NCBI RefSeq assembly: GCF_018275325.1
Contig: NZ_JAGVQR010000001.1
Span: forward strand, 434,001 to 498,000
DNA length: 64,000 nucleotides
Direction of reading: 5' to 3'
From: Nocardioides palaemonis
Lineage (GTDB): Bacteria > Actinomycetota > Actinomycetes > Propionibacteriales > Nocardioidaceae
Part shown: in pieces, positions 44,282 to 53,818 of the stretch
Numbering within the stretch: the stretch's first letter is position 1
How the letters are laid out: each line of letters begins with the position of its first letter
Notes under the pieces: generated by a model
Database searches by the model: none
What the model saw: the letters and a program-made list of their open reading frames with translations, nothing else
Told to the model about the DNA's origin: nothing
Made by a program: the position numbers and the translations under genes

Positions 44282-46743
44282 ACGAGGCTCCGCAGGTCAG
44301 CGACCAGCTTCTCGACAGCACGGACGGCGTCCCTCGCATTGAGCTCGGGCTTCAAGCCTGAGTGCATCGAGCTACCGACGCTGCGAAGGGCGAACCTCCG
44401 GTAGGGCGCAGCTGCCCATGCGTCGAGGTCGTGGTTGGGGCGCTGCTCGCCGAACACTGCGATACCGACCCTGGCTCGGGTGGTACGGGCGGAGGTCCAC
44501 CCATCTTCGACCTCGGCGAGCGGGACGCCGCTCCTCAGCCGCACAGCAAAGTAGGCGTCGCGCGCCGCCGACTCAGCGGCGAAGCGCAGGAGACCAGGGA
44601 GCGTTCGCCGCATCACCGGCTCCGGCAGTCGCTCCTCCTCGGCCTCGCGGATCAGGGCGAATGCATCGCCGAGGTAACGCGACGCCGGGTCTGTAACCAC
44701 GGCGACACTGACGCGCGAGTGTGTGCCGCGCGAGACCTCCAGCACCGTGGCGCCTACGTCCGCGCGCCGAACGGCAGCAGGTAGGCGATCGTCGTGGCTG
44801 AGCACGATCACCTGTCGGGTCTGGGCTAGTTCAGACAGCAGTTCGACGAGCCCATCGACCTTGGCAGGATCCATGGCCTGCACCGGGTCGTCGAGCACGA
44901 GGAACCTGAATGGTGACTCTGCCATCGTCGCACGCGGCAGGAATAGCGCCAGAGCAAGCGCGTGAAGCTCACCTTGGCTGAGGACGGTGAAGCCTGGTAC
45001 GTCCGTGCCGTCGACTGAAGCGTCGATCATCACCCGACGTTGATTGCCTGTCCCGCTGAGGGAGAGGTTGCCGATGTCGACGTTGCTCTCCTGACGAAGC
45101 TTGGCCCACGCCTTCTTCGCGCGCTCCTCAATGGGTTCCAGGCGCTGATTCTTGAGCAGCTTGTCATTGTCCTTCAACCAGGCGGATGCATCCGCGAGCT
45201 GGTCTGCTCGTGGTTTGTCGGCGAGCCAGGTGCGCCACGCGTCGCACCAGGTCGCGAGCTGTGTTGCGAAGGGTTGCCATGTGTCGTCGAGCTGGGTGAG
45301 CTGCCCCTGGGCAGCGAGTCGAAGCTCGTCAAGCGTCCTGGTCAGTGTGGTGGTGTTGCCGAGGTGATCAGCGAGGGCGAGCGCGGCAGCGGCATCGTCC
45401 CCCGCAGGCGCGTCAGACCACGTTTCCCATAGCTTCCTAGTGACCGTCACGAGCTCGCCGAGCTCGGCAACCGGAGGGGACGAGAGCGAGCTCGGCGGCG
45501 GGGAGACGAGGCGACGCGCCGCACGCAGGGCGACCGAGAGGTCCTGCCTCGCGCGGCGCACACCCTCGTGCTCGGCGCGACGCTGGGCGACCAGATCGAC
45601 GCTCAACGAGCGCCAGTTCTCATCGAGCTCGCCTTGCCTGCACACAGGGCAAGGCATGTCACCGTGTTGTTCGTGAGTGCTGAGTGCCGCTTCGAGCAGT
45701 TCGAGACGAGCCATAGAGCGCGTCGACACGTCGCCCTTTGCATCGGCCAACGCCGCCACGGCAGCTCGCAGCACGCCTGCGGCACGCTCAGCCTCATCAA
45801 CGGGCGCGACTCCGGGCAGCGCGATGAGCGCGCGCAGCCCGGAGACCGGACCGGAGTCGGGCGCGGCGGTGCCTGTGGACAGGGCGCGCAGTCGATCTAC
45901 GTCGGGCGCGGTCTTTCCGAGCAACTTCTTGGCCTCCACTGCGCGCTCGTCATCGATCGCCGCTGCCTCGACGGCCAGTTTCCGCCGTTGAGCCCCAAGG
46001 TCGGTCCCGGGCCTCTTGCGCTCCTGGAGCTGGCGGTTGATGTGCCGAAGCGCGTCAGTGAGCTGCTCCACCCCCAGGATGCTGGCCATCGCGTCGTAGA
46101 GCTGGGCACGACCACCCTCGAGCAGTCCGCCAAGCTCGTCGTAGGACAAGATGGGCCGGTACTGCTCCAACGCTGTCGCCCAGCCAAGGTCGTTCGTCCC
46201 GTCACCCTGTTTCTGACCGGCGCGCTGCGACTTGACGGTCGCCATGTCGACATCGGTCTCGGTGTCGCCCCATGTCGCCGTGACCGTTACAGGCCCGGAC
46301 TCTTCCTCAACTAAGCCGACGGAAACGCTCGCTTGGCCGTGGTGAAGGTTTCGCCACGCTTTGCGCCACTCGACCGACGACTTGTTCCACCGGTAGGTGT
46401 CACCGGTCAGAACAAACTCGAGAGCCTCCGACAGGCTCGACTTACCCGAGCCGTTGCGGCCGGCGATGATGGTGAGCCCGGGACGGGCGTCGAGCGAGAC
46501 GTCGACCATCTCCCCGATCCCTCGGAAGCCTTGGACGCGTAGCGAGCTCAGGAACGTGCCGCCCGGCTCCTTGACCTCCTCCGCGGTCTGAGGCTCCGGT
46601 CGATCTGGCACGTCGCCGTCGTCCAGGTACGACAGGAGCTCTGCCTCACCGTCCAACGCGGCCAGCACTAGAAGCTGCGCCTCCTCGGTCAGCGTCGACT
46701 GCTCCAGCCGGTCGTTTACCCAGCTCACAAGATCCCCCGTCAT
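44278..46743 (-). CDS. Rad50/SbcC-like AAA ATPase
   Basis: An 821-residue ATPase. After a ~65-residue N-terminal region comes FLSSLRVQGFRGIGE and Walker A GRNGSGKSSL (95-104). A long helical middle contains a CPVC motif (365-368) like the zinc hook of Rad50. The C-terminal half has the signature LSQGELHALALAL, Walker B FLVLDDPVQAMDP and the H-loop VIVLSHDD. An extra ~170-residue domain follows. It likely senses or binds DNA ends. It is coupled to the next two genes by 4-base overlaps. Confidence 0.82.
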   Translation of the reverse strand: MTGDLVSWVNDRLEQSTLTEEAQLLVLAALDGEAELLSYLDDGDVPDRPEPQTAEEVKEPGGTFLSSLRVQGFRGIGEMVDVSLDARPGLTIIAGRNGSGKSSLSEALEFVLTGDTYRWNKSSVEWRKAWRNLHHGQASVSVGLVEEESGPVTVTATWGDTETDVDMATVKSQRAGQKQGDGTNDLGWATALEQYRPILSYDELGGLLEGGRAQLYDAMASILGVEQLTDALRHINRQLQERKRPGTDLGAQRRKLAVEAAAIDDERAVEAKKLLGKTAPDVDRLRALSTGTAAPDSGPVSGLRALIALPGVAPVDEAERAAGVLRAAVAALADAKGDVSTRSMARLELLEAALSTHEQHGDMPCPVCRQGELDENWRSLSVDLVAQRRAEHEGVRRARQDLSVALRAARRLVSPPPSSLSSPPVAELGELVTVTRKLWETWSDAPAGDDAAAALALADHLGNTTTLTRTLDELRLAAQGQLTQLDDTWQPFATQLATWCDAWRTWLADKPRADQLADASAWLKDNDKLLKNQRLEPIEERAKKAWAKLRQESNVDIGNLSLSGTGNQRRVMIDASVDGTDVPGFTVLSQGELHALALALFLPRATMAESPFRFLVLDDPVQAMDPAKVDGLVELLSELAQTRQVIVLSHDDRLPAAVRRADVGATVLEVSRGTHSRVSVAVVTDPASRYLGDAFALIREAEEERLPEPVMRRTLPGLLRFAAESAARDAYFAVRLRSGVPLAEVEDGWTSARTTRARVGIAVFGEQRPNHDLDAWAAAPYRRFALRSVGSSMHSGLKPELNARDAVRAVEKLVADLRSLV

Positions 46744-46784
46744 GGGACGGAAGGTACGCGACGCGACCGACACCCGGGCCAGAT

Positions 46785-49550
46785 TCAGAAAGGGGGGACT
46801 CCCACGGCAATGTCGCCGCGGTTTCGGGTGAACGTGCACGTAGGGAATCGGGTGCACCCGACAAAGACGCCGTGCCGGCCCGTGCGCTCACGCAGCAACC
46901 CCTGCCCGCATTTGGGGCACGGAGTTGGAGGAAGCCCGGAACCAGCCTCGCCCGAGGCAATCTCCCCGACCAGGGTCACCAGGCCGCCGGCCATCAGCTC
47001 GACAACGAACGGCGACTCCCTGCCCACCACCGTCAGGATCGCAACCTCTCGGCGGGCACGGGTGAGTGCGACATAGAACAGTCGGCGCTCCTCACCGAAC
47101 GGGAACGGGTCGGGATTGGGCATCACGAGGTCGAGCAGGGGGTCGCTGTCGATCAGGCTCGGGAAGCCCACGGTCCCGCCGACGAGCCGGGGGATCAACA
47201 CGTAGTCGGCTTCCAGGCCTTTGGCTGCGTGGACAGTCCTGAACTGAACGTCGATTCCAGGCGGCGGACGCCGAGGTAGGAGGTCCGACTCGAAGCCGTA
47301 GCGACCGAGGACGTCGATAGTGAGTCCGCCGTTGGGACCGGGCGCGATCTGTCCTGCAGCCAGCCTGGTGGACACACTGGTGAGGTATGTAGCGACAGCC
47401 TCGGCGAGCTCTGGCTCAGGCCGATTCAGGTCGCTTGCGGCAATTCTCGCGAGGCGTACTGGTGTGCCGCTGGGGCCTTGGGCGGCTGTGACGGACTTGG
47501 GTATCTGCCGCGGGTTCTTGCTCACAAAAGCACTGGCTACGTCGGTGATCTCCTGGGACGAGCGGAAAGTGGTCTCGAGCTTCAGCGTCTCGCCCTTCCC
47601 GAACCAACGCTCGAAGTCAGTCATCACCCCCATGTCGGATCCGGCGAACCGGTAGATCGACTGCCAGTCGTCGCCAACTGTCATCAGGTACTTGTGCTCT
47701 CCATGGACGAGGCTCCCCACGAGTCGCGCACGAGCGGAGCTCGAGTCCTGGAATTCGTCCACCAGCACCATGTCGTAAGTCGAGATTGCCGCACCTCGAT
47801 CAAGCGCTCGTGATGCCTCGATGAGCATGTCCTCGAAGTCCACGTAGCCGTGTGCCGCCAGCTCGCCCTGCCATCGGTCGTGCACCTGCCAGTAGAGGTC
47901 GGCGAACATCTGGGCTCGATATCGGGCCGGTCCCATGGGTAAAGAAGCAATCGCAGACCTGAGCTTCGTCCGGTCGAGTGAGTTCGACTTCACGTGGCTC
48001 ATGAAGGTGCGGATGAGCATAGAGAGGTCGGCGTTCTTGACGGGTTGCGCCCCTGGCATGTGGCGGTCGGGGTCGTCGATGACGGTGTCAAGACTGAGGC
48101 CATGTCTGCGGAGCTGTGCGGCGAAGTCCTCGAGCCCGTGCTCATCGAGGATCTCGCCCCAGGTCGTCTCGAGTAATGCCGTGCCGAACGTCTGGTGGAT
48201 CTCCCGCTTCCACTCCATACCGGCCTCATAGCCGACGAACTCTGCTGGCACTCGTCCGTCGGCACCGACGGCCCAGTGCTCGTGCCAGAGGTCGACGTCC
48301 GGGTAGTAGAAGTCTGGGCGGTACTGGGAGTGGTCGGGACTCGCTACGTCATGGGCGTACGGGCGCTCGTACTCGTAGTTGACGTTGCACAGGAAGAGGA
48401 AGTCGGCGATCGCCTTCTCGCCGGCGCTCCTGACCGTTTCGCCCCTGAAGGTCCGGTGCCCGACGACTTTGGTGGCTGGGTCCCACCAGTCAGCGTCCCG
48501 TTCGCCGACCTTGGCGAACAGCAATCGGAAGAGATCCCACTTGAGGCGGAAGGCGGGGGCCTCGTCGCGGAGCTGGTCGACGATGCGTTCGACCTTCTCC
48601 AAGTCCCGGCCGCTCTCCAGCCACGGGGCAAGGCGCGGTTTCCGACCCGTCGCCTGACCGATGACCGAGAGCCCGAAAGCGTGGAAGGTGGACGCGTGTA
48701 GTCCTGTGCTGTCGATGCCTGCCGCTTTGAAGCGAGCCGCGATCCGTTCCTGCAGCTCCTTCGCTGCGCTGGCGTTGAAAGCGAGGACAAGGATCCGCTC
48801 CGCTGGCACGAACCCGCGCATCACCGCGTAGGCAGCACGCGCCACCATGACGGACGTCTTCCCCGATCCAGCGGCAGCAACGACCTGAACGCGGTTGTCG
48901 AGCCGGATGACTGCTCGTGCTTGTTCTGTCGTCAGCGGGCTTTTCTCGATCCGGTCGAGGAAGTCCTTGCGCGCAGCAAGCTCGTTTGCCTCGATGAGCT
49001 TGTTGACACGGGCTCGCCGAGTCCAGATCGGTGCTCGCACGGATCTGAGCGCCTCGACCTCAGTCTCGCTAAGTGCATCCTCAAGATCGGCTGAGGGGTG
49101 ATGCAGCAGGGTGGACAAGTCGGGCCGCTCGCTTAGGAGCTCCTTCAGCTGGTCTCTAGCGATCCATCGCGACGTGCTCTGAGCCTTCAAAAAGAAGTCC
49201 TCGACCCTGTCCCGCCAGGTCAGCAGCTCTTCAAGCTCCCGAGACAGACCGTCGCGCAGCATCTCGAGCGCCATCTGCCGTGCACGCCGTGCTGATTCTT
49301 CCTCATGCACGTCGACGAGGCGGGCAAGCTCTCGTGCAAGCTCGCGGGCTTCGGGCTTGGAGAGCCCCTTGTATCGCGACGTGCGATCGACGGCGAGCTG
49401 CCATCGTAGCCATCGCCGCTCGACCTTCAGTCGGGAGAGCCCGGGTCCGCTGAAGTCCTGGAGCGCCTTGCCGCGAAGCAGCACACGATTGTTCTGGATC
49501 TCCAACGTCCAGCGGCGAGCGACCCAGGTCCGGCGATAGGGCTCATGCAC
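46785..49550 (-). CDS. UvrD/helicase IV-type SF1 helicase with PD-(D/E)xK-like insert and zinc ribbon
   Basis: A 921-residue helicase with a GTG start at 49550. A helical N-terminal region (1-200) precedes the motor: Walker A AAAGSGKT (225-232), DEFQD as motif II, GDDWQSIYRFAGSDM as motif III, and YVALTRARREVAI as motif VI. A nuclease-like insert reads YRPDFYYPDVDLWHEHW. The C-terminus is a topoisomerase-type zinc ribbon (CPKCGQG, GCTRFPTCTF). This resembles E. coli helicase IV. The start lies 8 bases inside the previous gene, so they are coupled. Confidence 0.85.
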   Translation of the reverse strand: MHEPYRRTWVARRWTLEIQNNRVLLRGKALQDFSGPGLSRLKVERRWLRWQLAVDRTSRYKGLSKPEARELARELARLVDVHEEESARRARQMALEMLRDGLSRELEELLTWRDRVEDFFLKAQSTSRWIARDQLKELLSERPDLSTLLHHPSADLEDALSETEVEALRSVRAPIWTRRARVNKLIEANELAARKDFLDRIEKSPLTTEQARAVIRLDNRVQVVAAAGSGKTSVMVARAAYAVMRGFVPAERILVLAFNASAAKELQERIAARFKAAGIDSTGLHASTFHAFGLSVIGQATGRKPRLAPWLESGRDLEKVERIVDQLRDEAPAFRLKWDLFRLLFAKVGERDADWWDPATKVVGHRTFRGETVRSAGEKAIADFLFLCNVNYEYERPYAHDVASPDHSQYRPDFYYPDVDLWHEHWAVGADGRVPAEFVGYEAGMEWKREIHQTFGTALLETTWGEILDEHGLEDFAAQLRRHGLSLDTVIDDPDRHMPGAQPVKNADLSMLIRTFMSHVKSNSLDRTKLRSAIASLPMGPARYRAQMFADLYWQVHDRWQGELAAHGYVDFEDMLIEASRALDRGAAISTYDMVLVDEFQDSSSARARLVGSLVHGEHKYLMTVGDDWQSIYRFAGSDMGVMTDFERWFGKGETLKLETTFRSSQEITDVASAFVSKNPRQIPKSVTAAQGPSGTPVRLARIAASDLNRPEPELAEAVATYLTSVSTRLAAGQIAPGPNGGLTIDVLGRYGFESDLLPRRPPPGIDVQFRTVHAAKGLEADYVLIPRLVGGTVGFPSLIDSDPLLDLVMPNPDPFPFGEERRLFYVALTRARREVAILTVVGRESPFVVELMAGGLVTLVGEIASGEAGSGLPPTPCPKCGQGLLRERTGRHGVFVGCTRFPTCTFTRNRGDIAVGVPPF

Positions 49551-51036
49551 GGGTGTCCCACACCCCGCGACTGAACGCCCGCAGGATCCGCTGGTGCGTC
49601 TGGCGAGGCAACGACCTGGTCCCCGGCTCGCCGAACGGCGTGCCGGGCCGCGCAGGGGCGCCATCGAGCAGGTCGTCGAGACCGGCTCTGGCCACCATCA
49701 GGAGGCCGTGTGTCGCGCGGGTGCAGGTGACAGCCAGCCGCCCGAATGCCGAGTTGAACTCGTCGAGCTCGGCCGCCCCAGAGAGGGGGTGGAGCGCGAC
49801 GGTGATCCGGTTTGTCTGGCCTTGCCACTTGTCGACGGTCGACACGTGGAGGAGCCCTTCCGGCAGGTCGAGCTCCTCGGTCAGCCGCTCGACCATCTCC
49901 GTAGCGTCGTCCACCGCCTGGTTGCGGGTCGCCAGGATCACGACCAGGGGATCGCCGTCAGGTGCGTCGGACGACACTGAGACGACGGGCCCGGGGGCGC
50001 CGACGTCGTCGTACTTCCGCTCCGTGCACGAGAAGCCGCCGGCCAGCAGCTCGCGCAGCAGCTCTTCGACCACGGCGAGCAGGGGCTGGTCGATGTCGGC
50101 CGCCTCCGCGGGCGGGAGGCCGCTGACCTCGAGCAGCGAGGGGACGCCGGTGGCGACCGATTGCCAGACGGACATCGCCGGCTCGGACATCGAGGGGAGG
50201 GAGATGGACCGGTCGCCCGGAGCCGCGACGCAGTCGAGCCGGTCCCACGAGCCGTAGAACGCGCGCCAGAGGAGGAGCTGCTCGCCGGTCGGGCGCCAGA
50301 CGGCCGGTAGGTCGACCGAGAAGGTGGTCGATGCGCGCTCGTAGGCGGTGGGCCACGCCCGGTAGGGGTTGTAGCCGGCGTCGCCCCGCCACGGGTTCTG
50401 GCTCGCGTCGATAGGAGGAAGCTGGCCGACGTCACCCACGCCGACGGTAATCGGCGCCAGCCGCTGCACCTTGTCGTAGAGGTGGAGTGCCATCTCCCAG
50501 GCCTCGTCAACGAAGAGGACGTCGAACACCGTCTTGCCGTTGGCTCCGGCACCCAGGTGGTCGCTGAGTCGGCGGGGTTCGCTCGGCGCCCCGAGCTTGT
50601 GGGAGACGCCGAGGACGATGGAGACGTTCTCCGGGATGGCGCTCGTGGTCGTCGCGACGGTGACAGCAGAGGCGACAGCGTCCGGCACCTCAGCGAGGCG
50701 CTTCGCCGAGACGAAGAGGCACACCTTGTCCTTGCCGACCTCCTCACCGAGCCGAGCAGCGAGCGGGTAGATCTGCCTGTTCTTGAAAGCGGTCACTGCG
50801 ATTCGGGCGCAGTTCGGGTTGGCCAGCGCCTCCTTGACCATCGTCACCAGGGCGTACGACTTGCCCGCGCCGGCAGCCGCGCGTAGCAACACCTTGTCGT
50901 GGTCCGACACTCCGTTGAGCGCGTCCATCAGTGCGCGGGTGGCCTCGCTCGCAGCGGTGATGTTGCCCGCGGCCGCCTCCGAGTGGTGGGCGGCGTCACC
51001 GATCTCCGAGAGGGACGGCGAGAAGTGCACGGTCAT
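49543..51036 (-). CDS. SF1 (Upf1/Dna2-type) P-loop ATPase
   Basis: A 497-residue protein with Walker A AAAGAGKSYAL (G56-S60), Walker B VLFVDEAWEM, motif III GVGDVGQLPPI and C-terminal motifs VDKWQGQTNRITV and RLAVTCTRATHGLL. These are the motifs of Upf1/Dna2-like superfamily 1 helicases. It is short for the family and may rely on its partners for DNA binding. Its ATG overlaps the stop of the RecB-like nuclease (ATGA), so the two are probably a complex. Confidence 0.8.
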   Translation of the reverse strand: MTVHFSPSLSEIGDAAHHSEAAAGNITAASEATRALMDALNGVSDHDKVLLRAAAGAGKSYALVTMVKEALANPNCARIAVTAFKNRQIYPLAARLGEEVGKDKVCLFVSAKRLAEVPDAVASAVTVATTTSAIPENVSIVLGVSHKLGAPSEPRRLSDHLGAGANGKTVFDVLFVDEAWEMALHLYDKVQRLAPITVGVGDVGQLPPIDASQNPWRGDAGYNPYRAWPTAYERASTTFSVDLPAVWRPTGEQLLLWRAFYGSWDRLDCVAAPGDRSISLPSMSEPAMSVWQSVATGVPSLLEVSGLPPAEAADIDQPLLAVVEELLRELLAGGFSCTERKYDDVGAPGPVVSVSSDAPDGDPLVVILATRNQAVDDATEMVERLTEELDLPEGLLHVSTVDKWQGQTNRITVALHPLSGAAELDEFNSAFGRLAVTCTRATHGLLMVARAGLDDLLDGAPARPGTPFGEPGTRSLPRQTHQRILRAFSRGVWDTRA

Positions 51037-53711
51037 GCGTCACCCAGGTCATCTGTGGTCAGGCCATCCGGGATGGGCACGTCCTCGACCCCGGCCAGTG
51101 GATCGTCGTCGAGCGGGATGTCGAAGCGCTCCTGGTCGACCACGGGAGGCCACACCTGGGGGTTGAGCTCACCGCGCTCCCGGCGAGCGGCAAGCTCGTC
51201 CGACCACTCGGCCTCTGCGTCCTCGTGGGAGCGGCAGCACCACTTGTGCGTCTCGGGATCCTGGGCGTACGACGACGGCGTGCACGACGCCTTGGGTGCG
51301 GCGAGACCGTCCAGAGAGGGACGCTTCACGGCGAGCTCGTGCCCGGACCTGAAGCCGCCACCGAACCACTCCATGTCCGCCAGCACGACCGCGTCGCCCA
51401 CGCTCAGGTTGGGGTCGACGAGCGGCGCCCAGACGAGCCCGTCCCCGTCGTCCGTGGAGAGAGGCCCGATCGACGCGTTGCCGAGCTTGAAGCTCCCGGC
51501 CTGCACCTTGAGCGTGGTGCTCGAGCCCTCGACGTACGGCGAGGCGTTGCGGTGGAGCATCGCGACCAGGCTGCCGTCAGCGATGCTTCGCGACGCCACG
51601 TCGAGGCGGACCGGCGCCACGGCGACGACGCGGGCGACGGCAAGGTGGCGCGTGCCTGCGTCGCGCGCTCGGTCGGTGGCGTACTCGTGGTCGGCCAGGA
51701 CGGCGAGCTGCTCCCGGCACTTCTCGTCGGCGTCGAGCACGTCGACGAGGGCATTGCGCCAGTAGCGGTAGGTCCGCGAGAACCGGACCAGGTCGGAGGC
51801 CTCGAGCGACAGGCGGCGGCCCCACACCTGCTGGGCGTCGCCCTCCAGGACGCGGTGGACGTCGCGCAGCCGCGAGTCGGGCACCTCGTCGAGGAGTCGG
51901 AGTGCCCGGCAGAGGACGTCGATGCGGTAGTCCAGCGCGGCAGCGACGAGGTCTTCGTAGACCTTCGGGTTGCCCTTGCCCGGTCGACCCGCGCGGTGGA
52001 TCTCGTCCGACGACAGGTTCCCGAGTCGGGCGCCCGGGGTGTGACGGCGCCCAGCGATGTCGTCCGACACCGCGCGGTGGTCGACCGGCGACGACGCCTC
52101 ACCCCACTCGACCAGGTAGTCGAGACGACCGGAGTCGACCGAGGGTCCACCGGCGACCATGTGGGAGGCAAGCACGTCGCGCAGGACGACGATGGGCTGT
52201 CGCAGCGTGAACGCGCGCGCGCGGTCTTCCTCGAGCAGGAAGCTGACTGCGAGACGAGCGTCGTCCGACAGGGGCTCCGGGACCGTCGCCTCCTCGCCGT
52301 CGAAGGTGAGTGCGGGTCGTCCCTCGGCGAGGTCGCGCTCCCACCGGATCCGGCTCAGCTCGACGCCGGCCAGCGAGTCGGCCATGGTCGCCAGCAGGTC
52401 GGCGGACGGCTTGTCCGGGACGACGAGGTGGACCGGATGCTGACCCGCCGCATGCACGTCCCGGATGCTGCGGCCCAGCATCTCCATGACCTCGTGCCGT
52501 GTCTCGGTGGCGTTGGTGCGCTCGAAGTGACGCCACGTCCACTCCTCGTCACCGGTGCCGTCGACTCGCTGGACCGCGATGCCGTGGATGCCGAGTGCGG
52601 CGGAGTCCGACTTGGCGAGGACGACGTTGATCGAGCCGAGCACGCCGGCCATGTCGACGCGGCGACGTCCCGTCCAGTGCGGCAGTCCGCTCAGCGTGGC
52701 GGTCACGTTCGCGACGACGCTCGTCGGCGCGATGCCGACCTCGCCGGTGCCGTCGACCAGTCCGAGGACACTCGTCCGGGTCGGCTCGGCGATCCCGAGC
52801 TCGAGCAGGAGGGCCGCGGGGTCCGACGAGGACCTGAGCTCGTCGCGGCAGTAGGCGAAGAGGCTGCACGACGCACAGCTGCGAGGGTCGTACGTCGCCA
52901 CTAGGTGCTCGAGGTGGGACTCGAGCTGGTCGGCGGCGATGGTCTCGCCCTCGAGCTCTCGCAAGAGCTCGAGGCGTTCCTCGGCCCGCCCTCGGACCTC
53001 GCGGCGGTGGTCCGACAGGTCCTCCACGATCGCCTCGGGGCGCAGGTAGACGTTGCGGGGCACGGCGAGAGCGCCGAACTGGTGCACCTCCATCCCGGAC
53101 GGCAACCTGCTCCAGGTGGCGGCAGACTCGGCGCCGAGCGCGACCTGCAGGAAGCCCTTGAGGATGCGCTGGTCGTCGATCCGTGAGCGGACGCGCTCGT
53201 AGTCCTTGGCGTCGCCCATGATCAGCCACGAGCCGACCGCGCGGCCATTGGTGGTGCGCGGCGCGACGATCGCGAAGTCTGGCTTGATGGCCGTCGCGCT
53301 GTCCTCCCGCTCCAGGCTGAGGAAGGGCACGGCCAGGCGGTGTAGCATGGTGGCCTCGCCCGCGTACTCCGCGGCGAGGTGGGCCTGTGCCAGCTCCTTG
53401 GCAGTTGCGTCAGGGCTGTCCGAGCACGACCGGACCCGGACGGCGCTCGGGCGGTCCAGCTCGAGCAGCCCCACCGCGCGGGTGAGCAGCTCGGACACGA
53501 ACGACACGTTGTTGACCGCGGCCTCGAACGCCATCGCCCTGACCCAGCGCGCCTCCGGGATCTTGCCCGCGGAGTCGGGCTTGCCGACGTGGCGCGCCAG
53601 TGCCCTCCGGGTCATCCCGGTCATCAGCGGGTCGGTGTGCCGGAAGCGCTCGCACGCCGCGTGGGACGACGCCGCAACGGCGCCGCTCCCGCCACCAGCG
53701 ATCAACGGCAT
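51033..53711 (-). CDS. RecB/Cas4-like iron-sulfur nuclease
   Basis: An 892-residue protein, first in the six-gene operon. PD-(D/E)xK residues are visible: KPDFAIV (143-149) and DAKDY (167-171), with QRILKGFLQ as the following helix. Cys279-x2-Cys282-x5-Cys288 (CASCSLFAYC) plus Cys20 in AACERFRH match the iron-staple of Cas4, AddB and Dna2. The rest (300-892) is a large unassigned region with another Cys cluster near the end (CCRSHEDAE). Separated from its helicase, the pair resembles a split TM0106/Dna2-type enzyme. Confidence 0.75.
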   Translation of the reverse strand: MPLIAGGGSGAVAASSHAACERFRHTDPLMTGMTRRALARHVGKPDSAGKIPEARWVRAMAFEAAVNNVSFVSELLTRAVGLLELDRPSAVRVRSCSDSPDATAKELAQAHLAAEYAGEATMLHRLAVPFLSLEREDSATAIKPDFAIVAPRTTNGRAVGSWLIMGDAKDYERVRSRIDDQRILKGFLQVALGAESAATWSRLPSGMEVHQFGALAVPRNVYLRPEAIVEDLSDHRREVRGRAEERLELLRELEGETIAADQLESHLEHLVATYDPRSCASCSLFAYCRDELRSSSDPAALLLELGIAEPTRTSVLGLVDGTGEVGIAPTSVVANVTATLSGLPHWTGRRRVDMAGVLGSINVVLAKSDSAALGIHGIAVQRVDGTGDEEWTWRHFERTNATETRHEVMEMLGRSIRDVHAAGQHPVHLVVPDKPSADLLATMADSLAGVELSRIRWERDLAEGRPALTFDGEEATVPEPLSDDARLAVSFLLEEDRARAFTLRQPIVVLRDVLASHMVAGGPSVDSGRLDYLVEWGEASSPVDHRAVSDDIAGRRHTPGARLGNLSSDEIHRAGRPGKGNPKVYEDLVAAALDYRIDVLCRALRLLDEVPDSRLRDVHRVLEGDAQQVWGRRLSLEASDLVRFSRTYRYWRNALVDVLDADEKCREQLAVLADHEYATDRARDAGTRHLAVARVVAVAPVRLDVASRSIADGSLVAMLHRNASPYVEGSSTTLKVQAGSFKLGNASIGPLSTDDGDGLVWAPLVDPNLSVGDAVVLADMEWFGGGFRSGHELAVKRPSLDGLAAPKASCTPSSYAQDPETHKWCCRSHEDAEAEWSDELAARRERGELNPQVWPPVVDQERFDIPLDDDPLAGVEDVPIPDGLTTDDLGDA

Positions 53712-53818
53712 GATTTCCCCCTGTCCTGCGGCGACGAGGGTACGTGTGACAAGACTCGCCTGACAGATGAATCGCCAAAGCAGTGTCTACTTCACCCGCT
53801 CTTGATAGGAACAGCCCC

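Noticed and set aside
53783..53818. Upstream GTG start for the type ISP enzyme
   Set aside because: The extra 12 residues have no conserved character and the ATG at 53819 has a well-spaced AGGA site.
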